DNA of 41,600 bases, from NCBI GenBank assembly GCA_903911205.1, contig CAIWCL010000181.1, forward strand, positions 1 to 41,600, in the 5' to 3' direction. The DNA is from an uncultured bacterium. Its GTDB lineage: Bacteria; Planctomycetota; Phycisphaerae; Phycisphaerales; SM1A02. Each line of letters begins with the position of its first letter. Position 1 is the stretch's first letter. A program made the translations under genes and the position numbers. The notes beneath the pieces are model-generated. The model did not search any database, was not told where the DNA came from, and saw only the letters and a program-made list of their open reading frames with translations. Positions 8,498 through 18,860 of this stretch are shown one piece after another.

Positions 8498-9984
8498 TCC
8501 CACGTCGTTCCTTGCGGCCCGTCCTTGATGCGCACACCAAGCGCCGTGAGTTCATCGCGTACGCGATCACTCTCAGCCCAATCTTTCGCCGCGCGCGCCG
8601 CACGTCGACGCTCAAGCAACGCTTCCACTTTCGACGCGAGATCATCGGCCGCCGCCGACTGGAGTGCCTCGTTCCGCTCAAACACACCGAGGACGGAATT
8701 CATCGCATCGAGCGCGGCCAACTCAGCGAGCAGATCGCCAGCGGCGACTTCAGTAATCGCCATGTTGAGCGCTGCAATCGCGCGCGCGACATTCAAATCG
8801 TCCGCAAGCGCCTCCTTGAACTCGATCAACGCGCGTTGGAATGGACCCGCTCCGCTGCCCGCAGAGCGTGCGGCAAGCGAACTCCGCGCAGACGACCAAC
8901 GATCAATCATGCGCTGGCAATCGCGAAGCCCCTGCAACGTGAAGTTCGAATTCGTGCGGTAATGCGTTCGAACCAACTCAAGCCGCAACGCTGCGGGCGT
9001 CACACCCTTCGCAAACAAATCGCGTGCCGTGAAGAAGTTGCCCTTCGACTTCGACATCTTCTCACCTTCAACCTGCAGATGCCGCGTGTGAAACCACATG
9101 CGTGCGAACGCGGGTCGACCACTCGCGCAGCAACTCTGTGCGACCTCACATTCGTGGTGCGGGAAAATGTTGTCCTCACCGCCCGAGTGAAGGTCGATTT
9201 CGTCGCCAAGCAGCATGCGCGCCATCGCGCTGCACTCAAGGTGCCAGCCCGGATATCCCTCGCCCCAGGGGCTCGGCCACCGCATCAAATGCGTTGGATC
9301 AGGCTTCCACAACATGAAGTCGGCGGGATGGCGCTTGACCGCCTGATGCTCCGCGCTGATACGACCGCCTTCACCCTCGCGGAGTTTGTCGAGCGTGTTT
9401 CCTGAGAGCCGGCCATACGCCGAGAAACTCTCGACGCTGAAGTACACAACCCCGTCCTTCGCAACGTACGCGTGCCCACGCTCGATGAGTTGTTCTACAA
9501 GCGCGATCATCTGCGGCACGCAGCGCGTTGGACGCGGCATCAATTCGGGATGCGTGCGCTCTTCGATCGCTACTTGCAGTCCAAGGTGCCGCGCGTCCTC
9601 GAGGAATCGATCGGCGTAAAACGACGCGATCGCATACGGGTCCGCAGGATCAATCTCTGCACCCGCAGGCAACTTGCCCGATTTCTTCGCCTCTGCGATA
9701 CGACGCCCCGCGACCGCCATCTTGTCTTCCCCACCGCCGTCGGCCGCATCGTCTTCCGTCATGTGGCCAACATCCGTGATGTTCATCACATGCTTGACGC
9801 GGAAACCGTGGAGTTGCAGCGCGCGACGCAAGATGTCGGCGTTCAAGAACGAGCGGAAGTTCCCGATATGCGCGTCGTCGTAGACCGTTGGGCCGCAGGA
9901 ATAGAACGTCACGGTTCCGTCCGCAGCAATCGGCGAGAAGTTCTCAATCGACTTCGTGAGCGTGTTGTAGAGGCGCATCGTCAT
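8485..9984 (-). CDS. cysS: Cysteinyl-tRNA synthetase
   Basis: MRLYNTLT, FYSCGPTVYDDAHIGNFRSFL, GWHLECSAMA, KMSKSKGNFFT. Start chosen at internal Met (9984); the ORF extends to 10059. Confidence 0.95.
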   Translation of the reverse strand: MTMRLYNTLTKSIENFSPIAADGTVTFYSCGPTVYDDAHIGNFRSFLNADILRRALQLHGFRVKHVMNITDVGHMTEDDAADGGGEDKMAVAGRRIAEAKKSGKLPAGAEIDPADPYAIASFYADRFLEDARHLGLQVAIEERTHPELMPRPTRCVPQMIALVEQLIERGHAYVAKDGVVYFSVESFSAYGRLSGNTLDKLREGEGGRISAEHQAVKRHPADFMLWKPDPTHLMRWPSPWGEGYPGWHLECSAMARMLLGDEIDLHSGGEDNIFPHHECEVAQSCCASGRPAFARMWFHTRHLQVEGEKMSKSKGNFFTARDLFAKGVTPAALRLELVRTHYRTNSNFTLQGLRDCQRMIDRWSSARSSLAARSAGSGAGPFQRALIEFKEALADDLNVARAIAALNMAITEVAAGDLLAELAALDAMNSVLGVFERNEALQSAAADDLASKVEALLERRRAARAAKDWAESDRVRDELTALGVRIKDGPQGTTWERAV

Positions 9985-10055
9985 GGCGGAGCGCGAGAAT
10001 AGCACGACCGTTGAGGTTCGCTCACGTGGGATGAAGCACAGCCGATGAGACGTCG

Positions 10056-10664
10056 TCACGACCGCGTGTCAAACGCGCGCTCTCGAACAGGCACGGCCGG
10101 ATTCCCCGCGTAGATTTTCCACGCCGCGAGATCGCGCATGGCAACACCGCGGGCTCCGAGAATCGCGCCGGCGCCAACCGTCACGCCTGGGCCTACGAAT
10201 GCATCCGCGGCGATCCAGACATCATCACTGATCGATATTGCCGACCGGACAAGTGGCATCGATGCTCGCCGGTGATCGTGCGTTCCAGCGCAAAGATGGG
10301 CACCTTGCGAAACCGTGGTTCGATCACCAATCGTGACGGAACCAAGGCAGTAAAGAATCGCGCGATCGCCCACAGAACTCTCCGAACCGATCGACAGATT
10401 CCAAGGACACTCCACGAGCACGGTTCGACGTACGTTCGCCGAAGGAGCAAGGCGCGCGCCAAACAGACGGAGAAGGAACCGTCGAAATCCGTACCAGTTG
10501 TGAAAACTCGCACGGAAGAACGTTGCTTGCACCACTCCCCAAAGAAGTCGCTTGAGCTTCTCACCAAAGGAATATGGACTGACACGACGCGACTCGAGTG
10601 CACTCTCGGACGGCATCGCCTGCTGAAGAATCTTCCGATCTTCCTTCGGCGCATCGTCGTTCAT
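10056..10664 (-). CDS. WcaF-like colanic-acid-type acetyltransferase (left-handed beta-helix)
   Basis: Hexapeptide-repeat pattern (VGDRAILYCLGSVTIGDRTTVSQGAHLCAGTHDH ... DVWIAADAFVGPGVTVGAGAILGARGVA). Confidence 0.85.
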   Translation of the reverse strand: MNDDAPKEDRKILQQAMPSESALESRRVSPYSFGEKLKRLLWGVVQATFFRASFHNWYGFRRFLLRLFGARLAPSANVRRTVLVECPWNLSIGSESSVGDRAILYCLGSVTIGDRTTVSQGAHLCAGTHDHRRASMPLVRSAISISDDVWIAADAFVGPGVTVGAGAILGARGVAMRDLAAWKIYAGNPAVPVRERAFDTRS

Positions 10665-11920
10665 CGCGTCGTCTCCGAACTGCTCCGCGTCGCACGCACA
10701 CCGCCATGCTCATTGGCGACCTCTGTGAGCAACTCGAGCCATCGACGCATCGCATGTGGTGCACCAGCACGTTCGACGATGTGTTGTCGTGCACGCTCAC
10801 CCATTTCGGCCGCGAGCGCACGATCTGACGCGAGCCGCCGCAGTGATCGTGCAAAGCCATCGACGTCTCCTGGCGCAACGATGAACCCGCACCGCTGTTC
10901 TTCAATCGTCCGCGCAACCTCGCCAGTTCGCTCGCCGACGTACAAAATTGGGCGCGCAGCGGCCATGACGCCGTAGAACTTGCTCGGCACCATGATGCCG
11001 GTTGTTCCTTCAAGCAAACTCGCGAGGTGAATGTCTGCCGCGCCGAGCAAGTCATTGATCTTCTCACGCGGCTGGTATGGCGCCTCGATGAAGTTTGTCA
11101 GGCCTTTGGAACGAAGAATTCCCATCAACTCGTCTTTGCGCTTTCCGCCGCCGACAAACGCGAAGAGAACATTTGAATCCTCGCGGAGTGCCTCCACACC
11201 TCGTGCAATGGTCGTGACATCGTGACCAATTCCGAAGTTCCCCGAATACATCACGAGGAGGCGGTCGCCGACATTCCATTGCGCGCGATATGGATTCATC
11301 GCGCGATCGACCGGTCGCACCTCGTCGGGATCGGCCCAAACGTTGATCATCGCCAATCGACCCGCTGCGATGCCCTTTGCAGCAACTCGAGATCGCATGC
11401 ATCGGCCAAGCACGACTGCGCGATCCGCGCGTCGAATGCAAAATCGGTTCAGCCGCTCTAACACCCAAGTCAACGGTGAATGCGCGCTCATCACGCCACA
11501 TGCAACCGGAAGGTCTGGATAGAGATCCATGACCCAGTAGACACTGCGTGTTCCACGCACCAGTCGCAGCAACCAACCAATCAGCGCAACGAATGGCGGT
11601 GTTGTGAAGCAGATCACAACATCTTGCCGGCGCATATTGAAAGACCGCCACAGCGCCGCTGCGTAGAAGAGACCGAAGTCAAACATACGCGCCGCGATCG
11701 ACGACTTTCCGAAGATGCTCTTTCCGACGCGAACGATGCGAATGCCGTCGACGATTTCCTCGCGCGGAAGCACGGCTCCCTTTTCACCGTAAATCGATCG
11801 CGATGAAATCGCCGTGACCTCGTGGCCCTGTGAAACCAGAAATCGAGCAAGGTCATGCGCATGTTGCGCCGTCGCCGCAATATCCGGATAGAAGGTTTGG
11901 TTGATCAGGAGGACGCGCAT
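10661..11920 (-). CDS. Glycosyltransferase family 4 (WcaI-like)
   Basis: MRVLLINQTFYPDIAATAQHAHDLARFLVSQGHEVTAI; YSGNFGIGHDVTTIARGVEAL; start set at the internal Met. Confidence 0.85.
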   Translation of the reverse strand: MRVLLINQTFYPDIAATAQHAHDLARFLVSQGHEVTAISSRSIYGEKGAVLPREEIVDGIRIVRVGKSIFGKSSIAARMFDFGLFYAAALWRSFNMRRQDVVICFTTPPFVALIGWLLRLVRGTRSVYWVMDLYPDLPVACGVMSAHSPLTWVLERLNRFCIRRADRAVVLGRCMRSRVAAKGIAAGRLAMINVWADPDEVRPVDRAMNPYRAQWNVGDRLLVMYSGNFGIGHDVTTIARGVEALREDSNVLFAFVGGGKRKDELMGILRSKGLTNFIEAPYQPREKINDLLGAADIHLASLLEGTTGIMVPSKFYGVMAAARPILYVGERTGEVARTIEEQRCGFIVAPGDVDGFARSLRRLASDRALAAEMGERARQHIVERAGAPHAMRRWLELLTEVANEHGGVRATRSSSETTR

Positions 11921-12978
11921 GGAGCCTCCCCAAGACGCTGGCCGTTCGCGCCCAAACTTGAAGCAGGGTGTGTGGTTGGGTGTGTGGTTGGATTCGAGGC
12001 TTGGAGCGTGGCTCGGTACCACTCAACGGTCTTTCGCAGTCCATCGCGGAGCGACGTCTTCGCGCTCCAACCTAGGAGCGCGGCGGCGCGCGCACTGTCT
12101 ACACAGCGGCGTGGCTGACCGTCCGGCTTCGATGCATCCCAGCGGATGTTGCCCTTGAACTCACAGATCTCTGCGACAAGTTCCACAAGATCACGGATCG
12201 TGATTTCACCGCCCGTGCCAAGATTGATCGGCATCGGATCATCGATCACTTCCGCCGCACGCACGATGCCTTCTGCCGCGTCGTCGACGTACAGAAACTC
12301 ACGGCTCGCAGAACCTGTTCCCCAACACTCGATCTCCGCGCGCGCGGCGAGCTGTGCTTCAAGACATTTGCGCACGAGCGCCGGAATGACATGTGAGGTC
12401 GCTGGATCAAAGTTGTCGTGCGGCCCGTAGAGATTCACCGGCAAGACGTACGCCGATGCAAGACCGTACTGGCGGCGGTAGCTATCCAACATGACCAGCG
12501 CGGCCTTCTTCGCTACCCCGTACGGCGCGTTCGTCTCTTCGGGGTACCCGTTCCAGAGTTCGTCTTCACGGAAAGGAACTGGTGTGTATTTGGGATAGGA
12601 GCAGATCGTTCCGGTATGGACGAACTTCCGTATCCCCGCACGACGCGCTGCTTCAATGAGATGAAGCGACATTGCCATGTTGGCGTAGAAGTATCGACCC
12701 GGGTTCGCTTGGTTCGCGCCGATTCCACCAACCTCTGCCGCGAGATGAATGATGACCTCCGGTTTTGCATCGTCGAAGAGTCGTGCAACCCCATGTTCAG
12801 TCGTGAGGTCGTAGTCGCGACGCCGTGGAACAAACGGCTCTGGCAACCCGCGCGCCTTTAAGGCGGCAAGCACGGCCCGACCGAGAAAGCCTGCGCCGCC
12901 GGTCACGACGACGCGCGATCCGGCCAGAGTTCCGCTCGCGGAAGAGGAATTGAACGAGGCATGCGTCGACATCGACAT
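11905..12978 (-). CDS. fcl: GDP-L-fucose synthase
   Basis: GGAGFLGRAVLAAL, EVIIHLAAEVGGIGANQANPGRYFYANM, NLYGPHDNFDPATSHVIPALVRK, WGTGSASREFLYVDDAAEGI. ORF extends to 13032; internal Met chosen. Confidence 0.92.
   Translation of the reverse strand: MSMSTHASFNSSSASGTLAGSRVVVTGGAGFLGRAVLAALKARGLPEPFVPRRRDYDLTTEHGVARLFDDAKPEVIIHLAAEVGGIGANQANPGRYFYANMAMSLHLIEAARRAGIRKFVHTGTICSYPKYTPVPFREDELWNGYPEETNAPYGVAKKAALVMLDSYRRQYGLASAYVLPVNLYGPHDNFDPATSHVIPALVRKCLEAQLAARAEIECWGTGSASREFLYVDDAAEGIVRAAEVIDDPMPINLGTGGEITIRDLVELVAEICEFKGNIRWDASKPDGQPRRCVDSARAAALLGWSAKTSLRDGLRKTVEWYRATLQASNPTTHPTTHPASSLGANGQRLGEAPCASS
11966..11989. repeat. 12-bp perfect tandem duplication in the 3' end of fcl
   Basis: gggtgtgtggtt x2; encodes PTTHPTTHP on the minus strand. 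Confidence 0.85.
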
Positions 12979-13033
12979 CCACAAACCAGCTTTCAGACTC
13001 CAGCGCTCTATCGGCCACCACACCAAGCGCACT

Positions 13034-14194
13034 TCATCTCATTCCCGGGTATACGACGCTCTGCCCCATGGCCTTCGCGTAGGACTCGTCAGCGAAACGA
13101 GCGAGAGCCTCCCAGTCGAGATTTGTTCGCACCCACGATTGCGCCCGCGTCCCGAGATCGCGTGCGGCCGCGTGGTCACCGGTGTATCGAACAAGTGCGT
13201 CAGCGAAGCCCTCGTCGGTATCCGGTGCCACACAAAGCGCTCCCGCCTCACCCGCCCCGTCCAACTTGCATTCCTTGGTGGTCACCACCGGCTTGCCGGC
13301 AGCCATTCCCTCCACCACCGTGATTCCGAAGCCCTCGAATCGGGGCCGATGCGCGAACACGGAACAGGCCGCGAATGCCGATCGCTTGATCTCGCCGAAG
13401 AGCCCGCCGACCAGATGAACGTGCTGGCGAAGGGAAAGGGAGTCGATCAACGCGTCGATTTCGGCTTTGCAGCCATCATCCGGGCCGGCAATGACGAGGG
13501 CATGCGTACAACCTCGCGTTCGCGCCAGGCTGTAACTCCGTATCAATTGATCAATACCTTTGATTGGGTGAATACGTCCAACAAAGAGTATGAACGACTG
13601 TTTTGAGAACTGCGGGAACTTCTCAAGGAAGAGATTCGGGCTGGCGTGGCTGTACTCGCCCGCATCAATTCCATTCGCGAGAACAGAACTCCTGCATCCA
13701 AATCGCTTTGCGACGTAGTCGGCCTCTTCCCGGTTCAGAGAGTACAACTCGCGCGCACCGCCAATGATCTGAGGAAATAGGGTTAAATACACCCATTTCT
13801 TCAGTCGCTTTTGGGAGAGAACGTAAGGATGTAGCATTCCATGAGTCGAAATGACGTACGGAACATCTCGTCGACGGGCCTTTGCGGCGGTTGTCCGGAC
13901 AAAGGACTCCCACATGCAGTGGATGTGGATGATCTTGGGCTGAAGGCGCTCGATGTGCCGGTCCATCGCTCCTCGACGAGCGGAAGGATCCAAAAGCGAG
14001 AAGTCCGTGAAGTCGATTGGAAGTCCACTCCACGTCTCCATCAGCGCGGCGCGCTGCTCTGGCCTCCGAGGACCGCGGTTGCAGATGACGGCAACTCGTC
14101 GTCCAGAGCGAGCCTGATGCCGGGCGAACTCAATGACCACGGTCGGGGGTCCGCCGCTTTCTGGGAAGAGATTTTCGATGACGTGCAGAATCAT
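13034..14194 (-). CDS. Glycosyltransferase family 1/4
   Basis: MILHVIENLFPESGGPPTVVIEFARH; LFVGRIHPIKGIDQLIRSY; HRPRFEGFGITVVEGMAAGKPVVTT. Confidence 0.88.
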   Translation of the reverse strand: MILHVIENLFPESGGPPTVVIEFARHQARSGRRVAVICNRGPRRPEQRAALMETWSGLPIDFTDFSLLDPSARRGAMDRHIERLQPKIIHIHCMWESFVRTTAAKARRRDVPYVISTHGMLHPYVLSQKRLKKWVYLTLFPQIIGGARELYSLNREEADYVAKRFGCRSSVLANGIDAGEYSHASPNLFLEKFPQFSKQSFILFVGRIHPIKGIDQLIRSYSLARTRGCTHALVIAGPDDGCKAEIDALIDSLSLRQHVHLVGGLFGEIKRSAFAACSVFAHRPRFEGFGITVVEGMAAGKPVVTTKECKLDGAGEAGALCVAPDTDEGFADALVRYTGDHAAARDLGTRAQSWVRTNLDWEALARFADESYAKAMGQSVVYPGMR

Positions 14195-14391
14195 GGTGTA
14201 GCCGTCAAGTGTTGTGCTGCGAAGGCTCGCTGGTCAGGCCCGCGGGTGTCTTGCGGCCACCCTCGAACGGCCGCGGGAACTACTATCGGCTTCCCGCGAG
14301 GGCGGCATGCATCCGAAGGCTGGGCTACTGAAGTTCGGCACGCTTGTTGGCACCCGGCGAGACCGACACTTCCTGAGCACCCCCTCCCTGA

Positions 14392-15444
<1,053 letters not shown>

Positions 15445-15506
15445 TGCATCCGACAAGACGTCATGCGTTTCACGACTGAAAGTCGCTCGTTGGGGGGGGA
15501 ACTTCA

Positions 15507-17111
15507 ATGCACGTACTCGCCACCGTTCTTGGTGCACTCGCCTGTGTCTTTCCTGCAACGTCATGCGTGGGCATGGAGCAGAGCCAAGTTGGGCAGCCAA
15601 AGGCACAGCTCGAGCGGAAATCGCTTTGGGCTGCCACTTGGAAGCCTGTTCCGTCGGATTGCGTGACGTTGACGGAGATGATCTTCGTCGAGGGCCAATT
15701 CGTTCCGGGTCAACCAAGCGCCATGCCGGATCCTCTCGCGGCCGCGCGGCGGAGCAAGATGCTTCCTGAGGGTCGTGCTGCGTTGCACTGGTGGCGATAT
15801 TCCAACAGTCTCTTCACCGCGCGCGTTGACAACGCTGTGGTCGGAGGAGTTCCGAGTCCAACAATCCCATCACCATGGGCTAATTTCGCAGCCGTTGAGA
15901 CGCGACGCGAGTGGACCGAGTGGCTCCGTCAGTTCCAGAGCGCCGGCGGCAAGCTGGACTACCTCATCGGTGACTATGAGCAATGGGGAGGACTCAAAAA
16001 CTGGGGCCTCAAGCCGGGCGCCGCGGCGACAATTGCTGCGGATCCGCGCGCGAGCCGACCAATGTGGGGCGCGCAACCCTTGTCAGTTCTGCTTCAAGGT
16101 GTCCGTCTCGATCGCATTGACGACTTCACGAATTCCCCTGATTACCTGCAGTGGAATCGCGCGATCAGCACTCTGACAGCGGCGGCGATGAACTATGCGA
16201 TCTTCGAGCCCGCACGCGCGATGTTTCCCGCCGTGAAAGGCAGCAACTACGCTGGCATGCGCATGGTCGATCAACCAGGACCGGATGCGAATGGGCATCC
16301 TCAACCTTGGGACAACCTTTTCGGCACAGCATCCGCACCCGCTGAGTACGGGATGATTGAGGGTTCTGCGCGAGCGTGGTTCATCGATCCCACCGATCCA
16401 ACAAAGTTGTCGAAGCAAGGCACGACCCGGATCACGTTCGAACCGTGGTTCTCCTTTGTCACCGACATCCAACAAGCACGCTCCTGTCGACGAACAGCGC
16501 CGCGAGTACCGCTCCAACCGTGGGTCGCGTTCGCACACTGGCCTGGCACTACTGGTCAAGTCGCGTATCCATCCGACCAACGTTACTGGGATGAGATGGT
16601 TCGACACTTCGCGTTACTCGGCACCGAGATGTTCAACTTCTGGAATCCGACCACCGTCGACAATCCCGATACAGGGCCATGGGCCACCGTGCCAGATCGC
16701 GATGGTGGCGCGAGGCGACTTGATCGCGTGCTGCGCGATCTCAATACACGCCTGCAAGGAGTCGTGGTCCGTCACGCAAGTGCGGCGCCTATCTCGTATC
16801 TCGCCGATGTTGTAACGAGTGGTGGACAACGACCGGACGGAACATGGCTCTGGCGTACAACGGTGCGCCCTGGAGTGATTGCGCTGCGAGATCGCAAGAC
16901 AAAGGTGATGGTGTCACTCGAAGACAATTCGGTCGGACGTTGGGATGTCACAGCCGAGCCAACAGCGCCCGACTATGAACCCATCAAGGGACCTGTCGGA
17001 AAGGGCTCAAGCAGTACTGTGCCCGCTGGCGCACCAAGCAGGACGCCAATGAAGACCCCCAGCAAAACGTCGAGCAAGACTCTAAGCAAGGCTCCCACCA
17101 GTTCGCGGTGA
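15507..17111 (+). CDS. Secreted hypothetical protein (534 aa), possible glycoside-hydrolase-like
   Basis: Signal-peptide-like N-terminus; aromatic-rich body (GGKLDYLIGDYEQWGG, FNFWNPTTV); C-terminal xSKT repeats. Enzymatic role is inference. Confidence 0.6.
   Translation: MHVLATVLGALACVFPATSCVGMEQSQVGQPKAQLERKSLWAATWKPVPSDCVTLTEMIFVEGQFVPGQPSAMPDPLAAARRSKMLPEGRAALHWWRYSNSLFTARVDNAVVGGVPSPTIPSPWANFAAVETRREWTEWLRQFQSAGGKLDYLIGDYEQWGGLKNWGLKPGAAATIAADPRASRPMWGAQPLSVLLQGVRLDRIDDFTNSPDYLQWNRAISTLTAAAMNYAIFEPARAMFPAVKGSNYAGMRMVDQPGPDANGHPQPWDNLFGTASAPAEYGMIEGSARAWFIDPTDPTKLSKQGTTRITFEPWFSFVTDIQQARSCRRTAPRVPLQPWVAFAHWPGTTGQVAYPSDQRYWDEMVRHFALLGTEMFNFWNPTTVDNPDTGPWATVPDRDGGARRLDRVLRDLNTRLQGVVVRHASAAPISYLADVVTSGGQRPDGTWLWRTTVRPGVIALRDRKTKVMVSLEDNSVGRWDVTAEPTAPDYEPIKGPVGKGSSSTVPAGAPSRTPMKTPSKTSSKTLSKAPTSSR
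17034..17093. repeat. Degenerate 12-bp (4-codon) repeats encoding PSRT-PMKT-PSKT-SSKT-LSKA
   Basis: Read from the translated 3' end of the preceding CDS. Confidence 0.7.
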
Positions 17112-17234
17112 TCGAGATCGCGTATCGCTTCCACTCCGCGCGACGCTTCGGGACTGTTCGGTGCGCAGTCACCGCATCCACTCGGTTCTATCAACGCCGC
17201 AACTCAACGCGGCCAACCACGAGCGTGCTGTCGA

Positions 17235-18785
17235 TCAGATTGGCGATGGTCCACGCGCAATCGCCGCGCCACCCATGTGTTCAGGAAGCTGCGTCGCGTT
17301 GTCGCTGTGAGCGTGCTGCCCACTCGTTCGAGCGCCTTCGTCGAACTCGCCGTCCGAAACGCCGTCGAACTCGGTTTCAAGCGATGCATCGTGTGATGCA
17401 TGTCCATTGATTTCTGCGATCTCTTCATCGCTCATGCGGAGACGCTCACCGAAGAACGTACTCATGCCAAGGATGGCGTAGTTCCACACAACGGCGTACG
17501 CAAGGATGCCGAGGAAGAAGCCCTCGAACACCGATCCGACGAGCATGATGGCCACAGATGCGAGCATGAGATCGGCATGGTCAGGATCGACCTTGCCCGC
17601 ACGTCGAGCTCGCAGCGCGGTGACACCGACACCAATCACACCAAGAATCAAGAAGGCAAGCGGGATACCACCAGAGATACCCATGAGCGAGAGAGTCGAG
17701 AGGTACGTCGACTCTGCACTACTGATGTTCTCGTCGGACCGCATGTTGATGGTGCCGAACAGTGGCGCCTGACGGAAGTCATCCATGAGGCGGAGCCACA
17801 CGCCGCGTCGCGTGTTTTCTCCACTGACGAAGCGCCCAATACCCTCAAAGCTCTCGCTGAAGAGCGACGCACCAATGAGTACGACAATCGCACCCACACC
17901 CATCACGATCGCAAATCGACCGATGCGGAATCGGAAATAGGTCAACAAACCCGCCATCCCGCAAAGGAGCGCTGTTCGTGAACCCGACCATAGTAAGAAG
18001 AGCGCGAGGAAGCCAAGCGTCACGCCGTAGACCCATCGAATGGTCGATCCGAGTGGCTTGCGAGAGAAGAGGTGCGTCAGCACGAGAATGAACGTCGCGC
18101 AGATATAGCCAAGGAGCTGGGGGTTTCCAGAGATACCGAGGAGGCGATTTCCAGCGACCGCGTTTCGATACCCGAGGAGTAACTGCGTGACATTGAGCAC
18201 CACGAAAACGGCTGCGGCGAATCCGAACATCCCGAGATAACGGTCGACGTCATCATCCTCGCCAATCTTCTTGGCGAATCCAACTCCCAACGTCGCGAAG
18301 AGAAGAAGGTCTGCAACCCAGCCAAGACCTGCACGCGTGGTATCCCCGTTCATCGCAAGACGTACGAGGAAGAGTGTCTGGAAGAAGAAAAACGCAACAA
18401 GCACAAAATTCACTTTGTGCCGTCTCACCCCTGCCGGCGCGATGAGTAGGTTCAAGGCAAGGGCAAACAACACTCCGAACGTAATCACCTTCGTCAGGTT
18501 GCGCACCGTATTGAGCGGCTCAACGAGTGTGTTATCGAAGTACTTGTTGTCGTGGTACATCATGGTCATACAAGTGATGACCACTGCGCCACCGATGTAC
18601 GCGCCGTCTCTGCGAAAGGCGATCGCCGAAAGCAGCAACCCACCCAGGATTGCGCCAAGCATCCCGATGGGCGTCAGCAAAAGCTGGAACGCCAATTGAA
18701 TGACGCCCGTGACCGATGCCGCTTGATCTTGCCCTTGGGCAAGAATCATGGCTGGAAAAATGTTCGACGAGACCTCGAGTGACAT
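17235..18785 (-). CDS. O-antigen ligase/polymerase-like membrane protein
   Basis: Multiple TM segments; LLWSGSRTALLCGMAGLLTY and NPQLLGYICATFILVL as in Wzy_C/WaaL-type proteins. Confidence 0.75.
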   Translation of the reverse strand: MSLEVSSNIFPAMILAQGQDQAASVTGVIQLAFQLLLTPIGMLGAILGGLLLSAIAFRRDGAYIGGAVVITCMTMMYHDNKYFDNTLVEPLNTVRNLTKVITFGVLFALALNLLIAPAGVRRHKVNFVLVAFFFFQTLFLVRLAMNGDTTRAGLGWVADLLLFATLGVGFAKKIGEDDDVDRYLGMFGFAAAVFVVLNVTQLLLGYRNAVAGNRLLGISGNPQLLGYICATFILVLTHLFSRKPLGSTIRWVYGVTLGFLALFLLWSGSRTALLCGMAGLLTYFRFRIGRFAIVMGVGAIVVLIGASLFSESFEGIGRFVSGENTRRGVWLRLMDDFRQAPLFGTINMRSDENISSAESTYLSTLSLMGISGGIPLAFLILGVIGVGVTALRARRAGKVDPDHADLMLASVAIMLVGSVFEGFFLGILAYAVVWNYAILGMSTFFGERLRMSDEEIAEINGHASHDASLETEFDGVSDGEFDEGARTSGQHAHSDNATQLPEHMGGAAIARGPSPI

Positions 18786-18860
18786 TCGAAACTCCCGAAG
18801 GACATCGGCTCCAGCGGAAATAGACTGCAGTAGTTTTCTAGGAACGTCCGAGAGCAGCCG

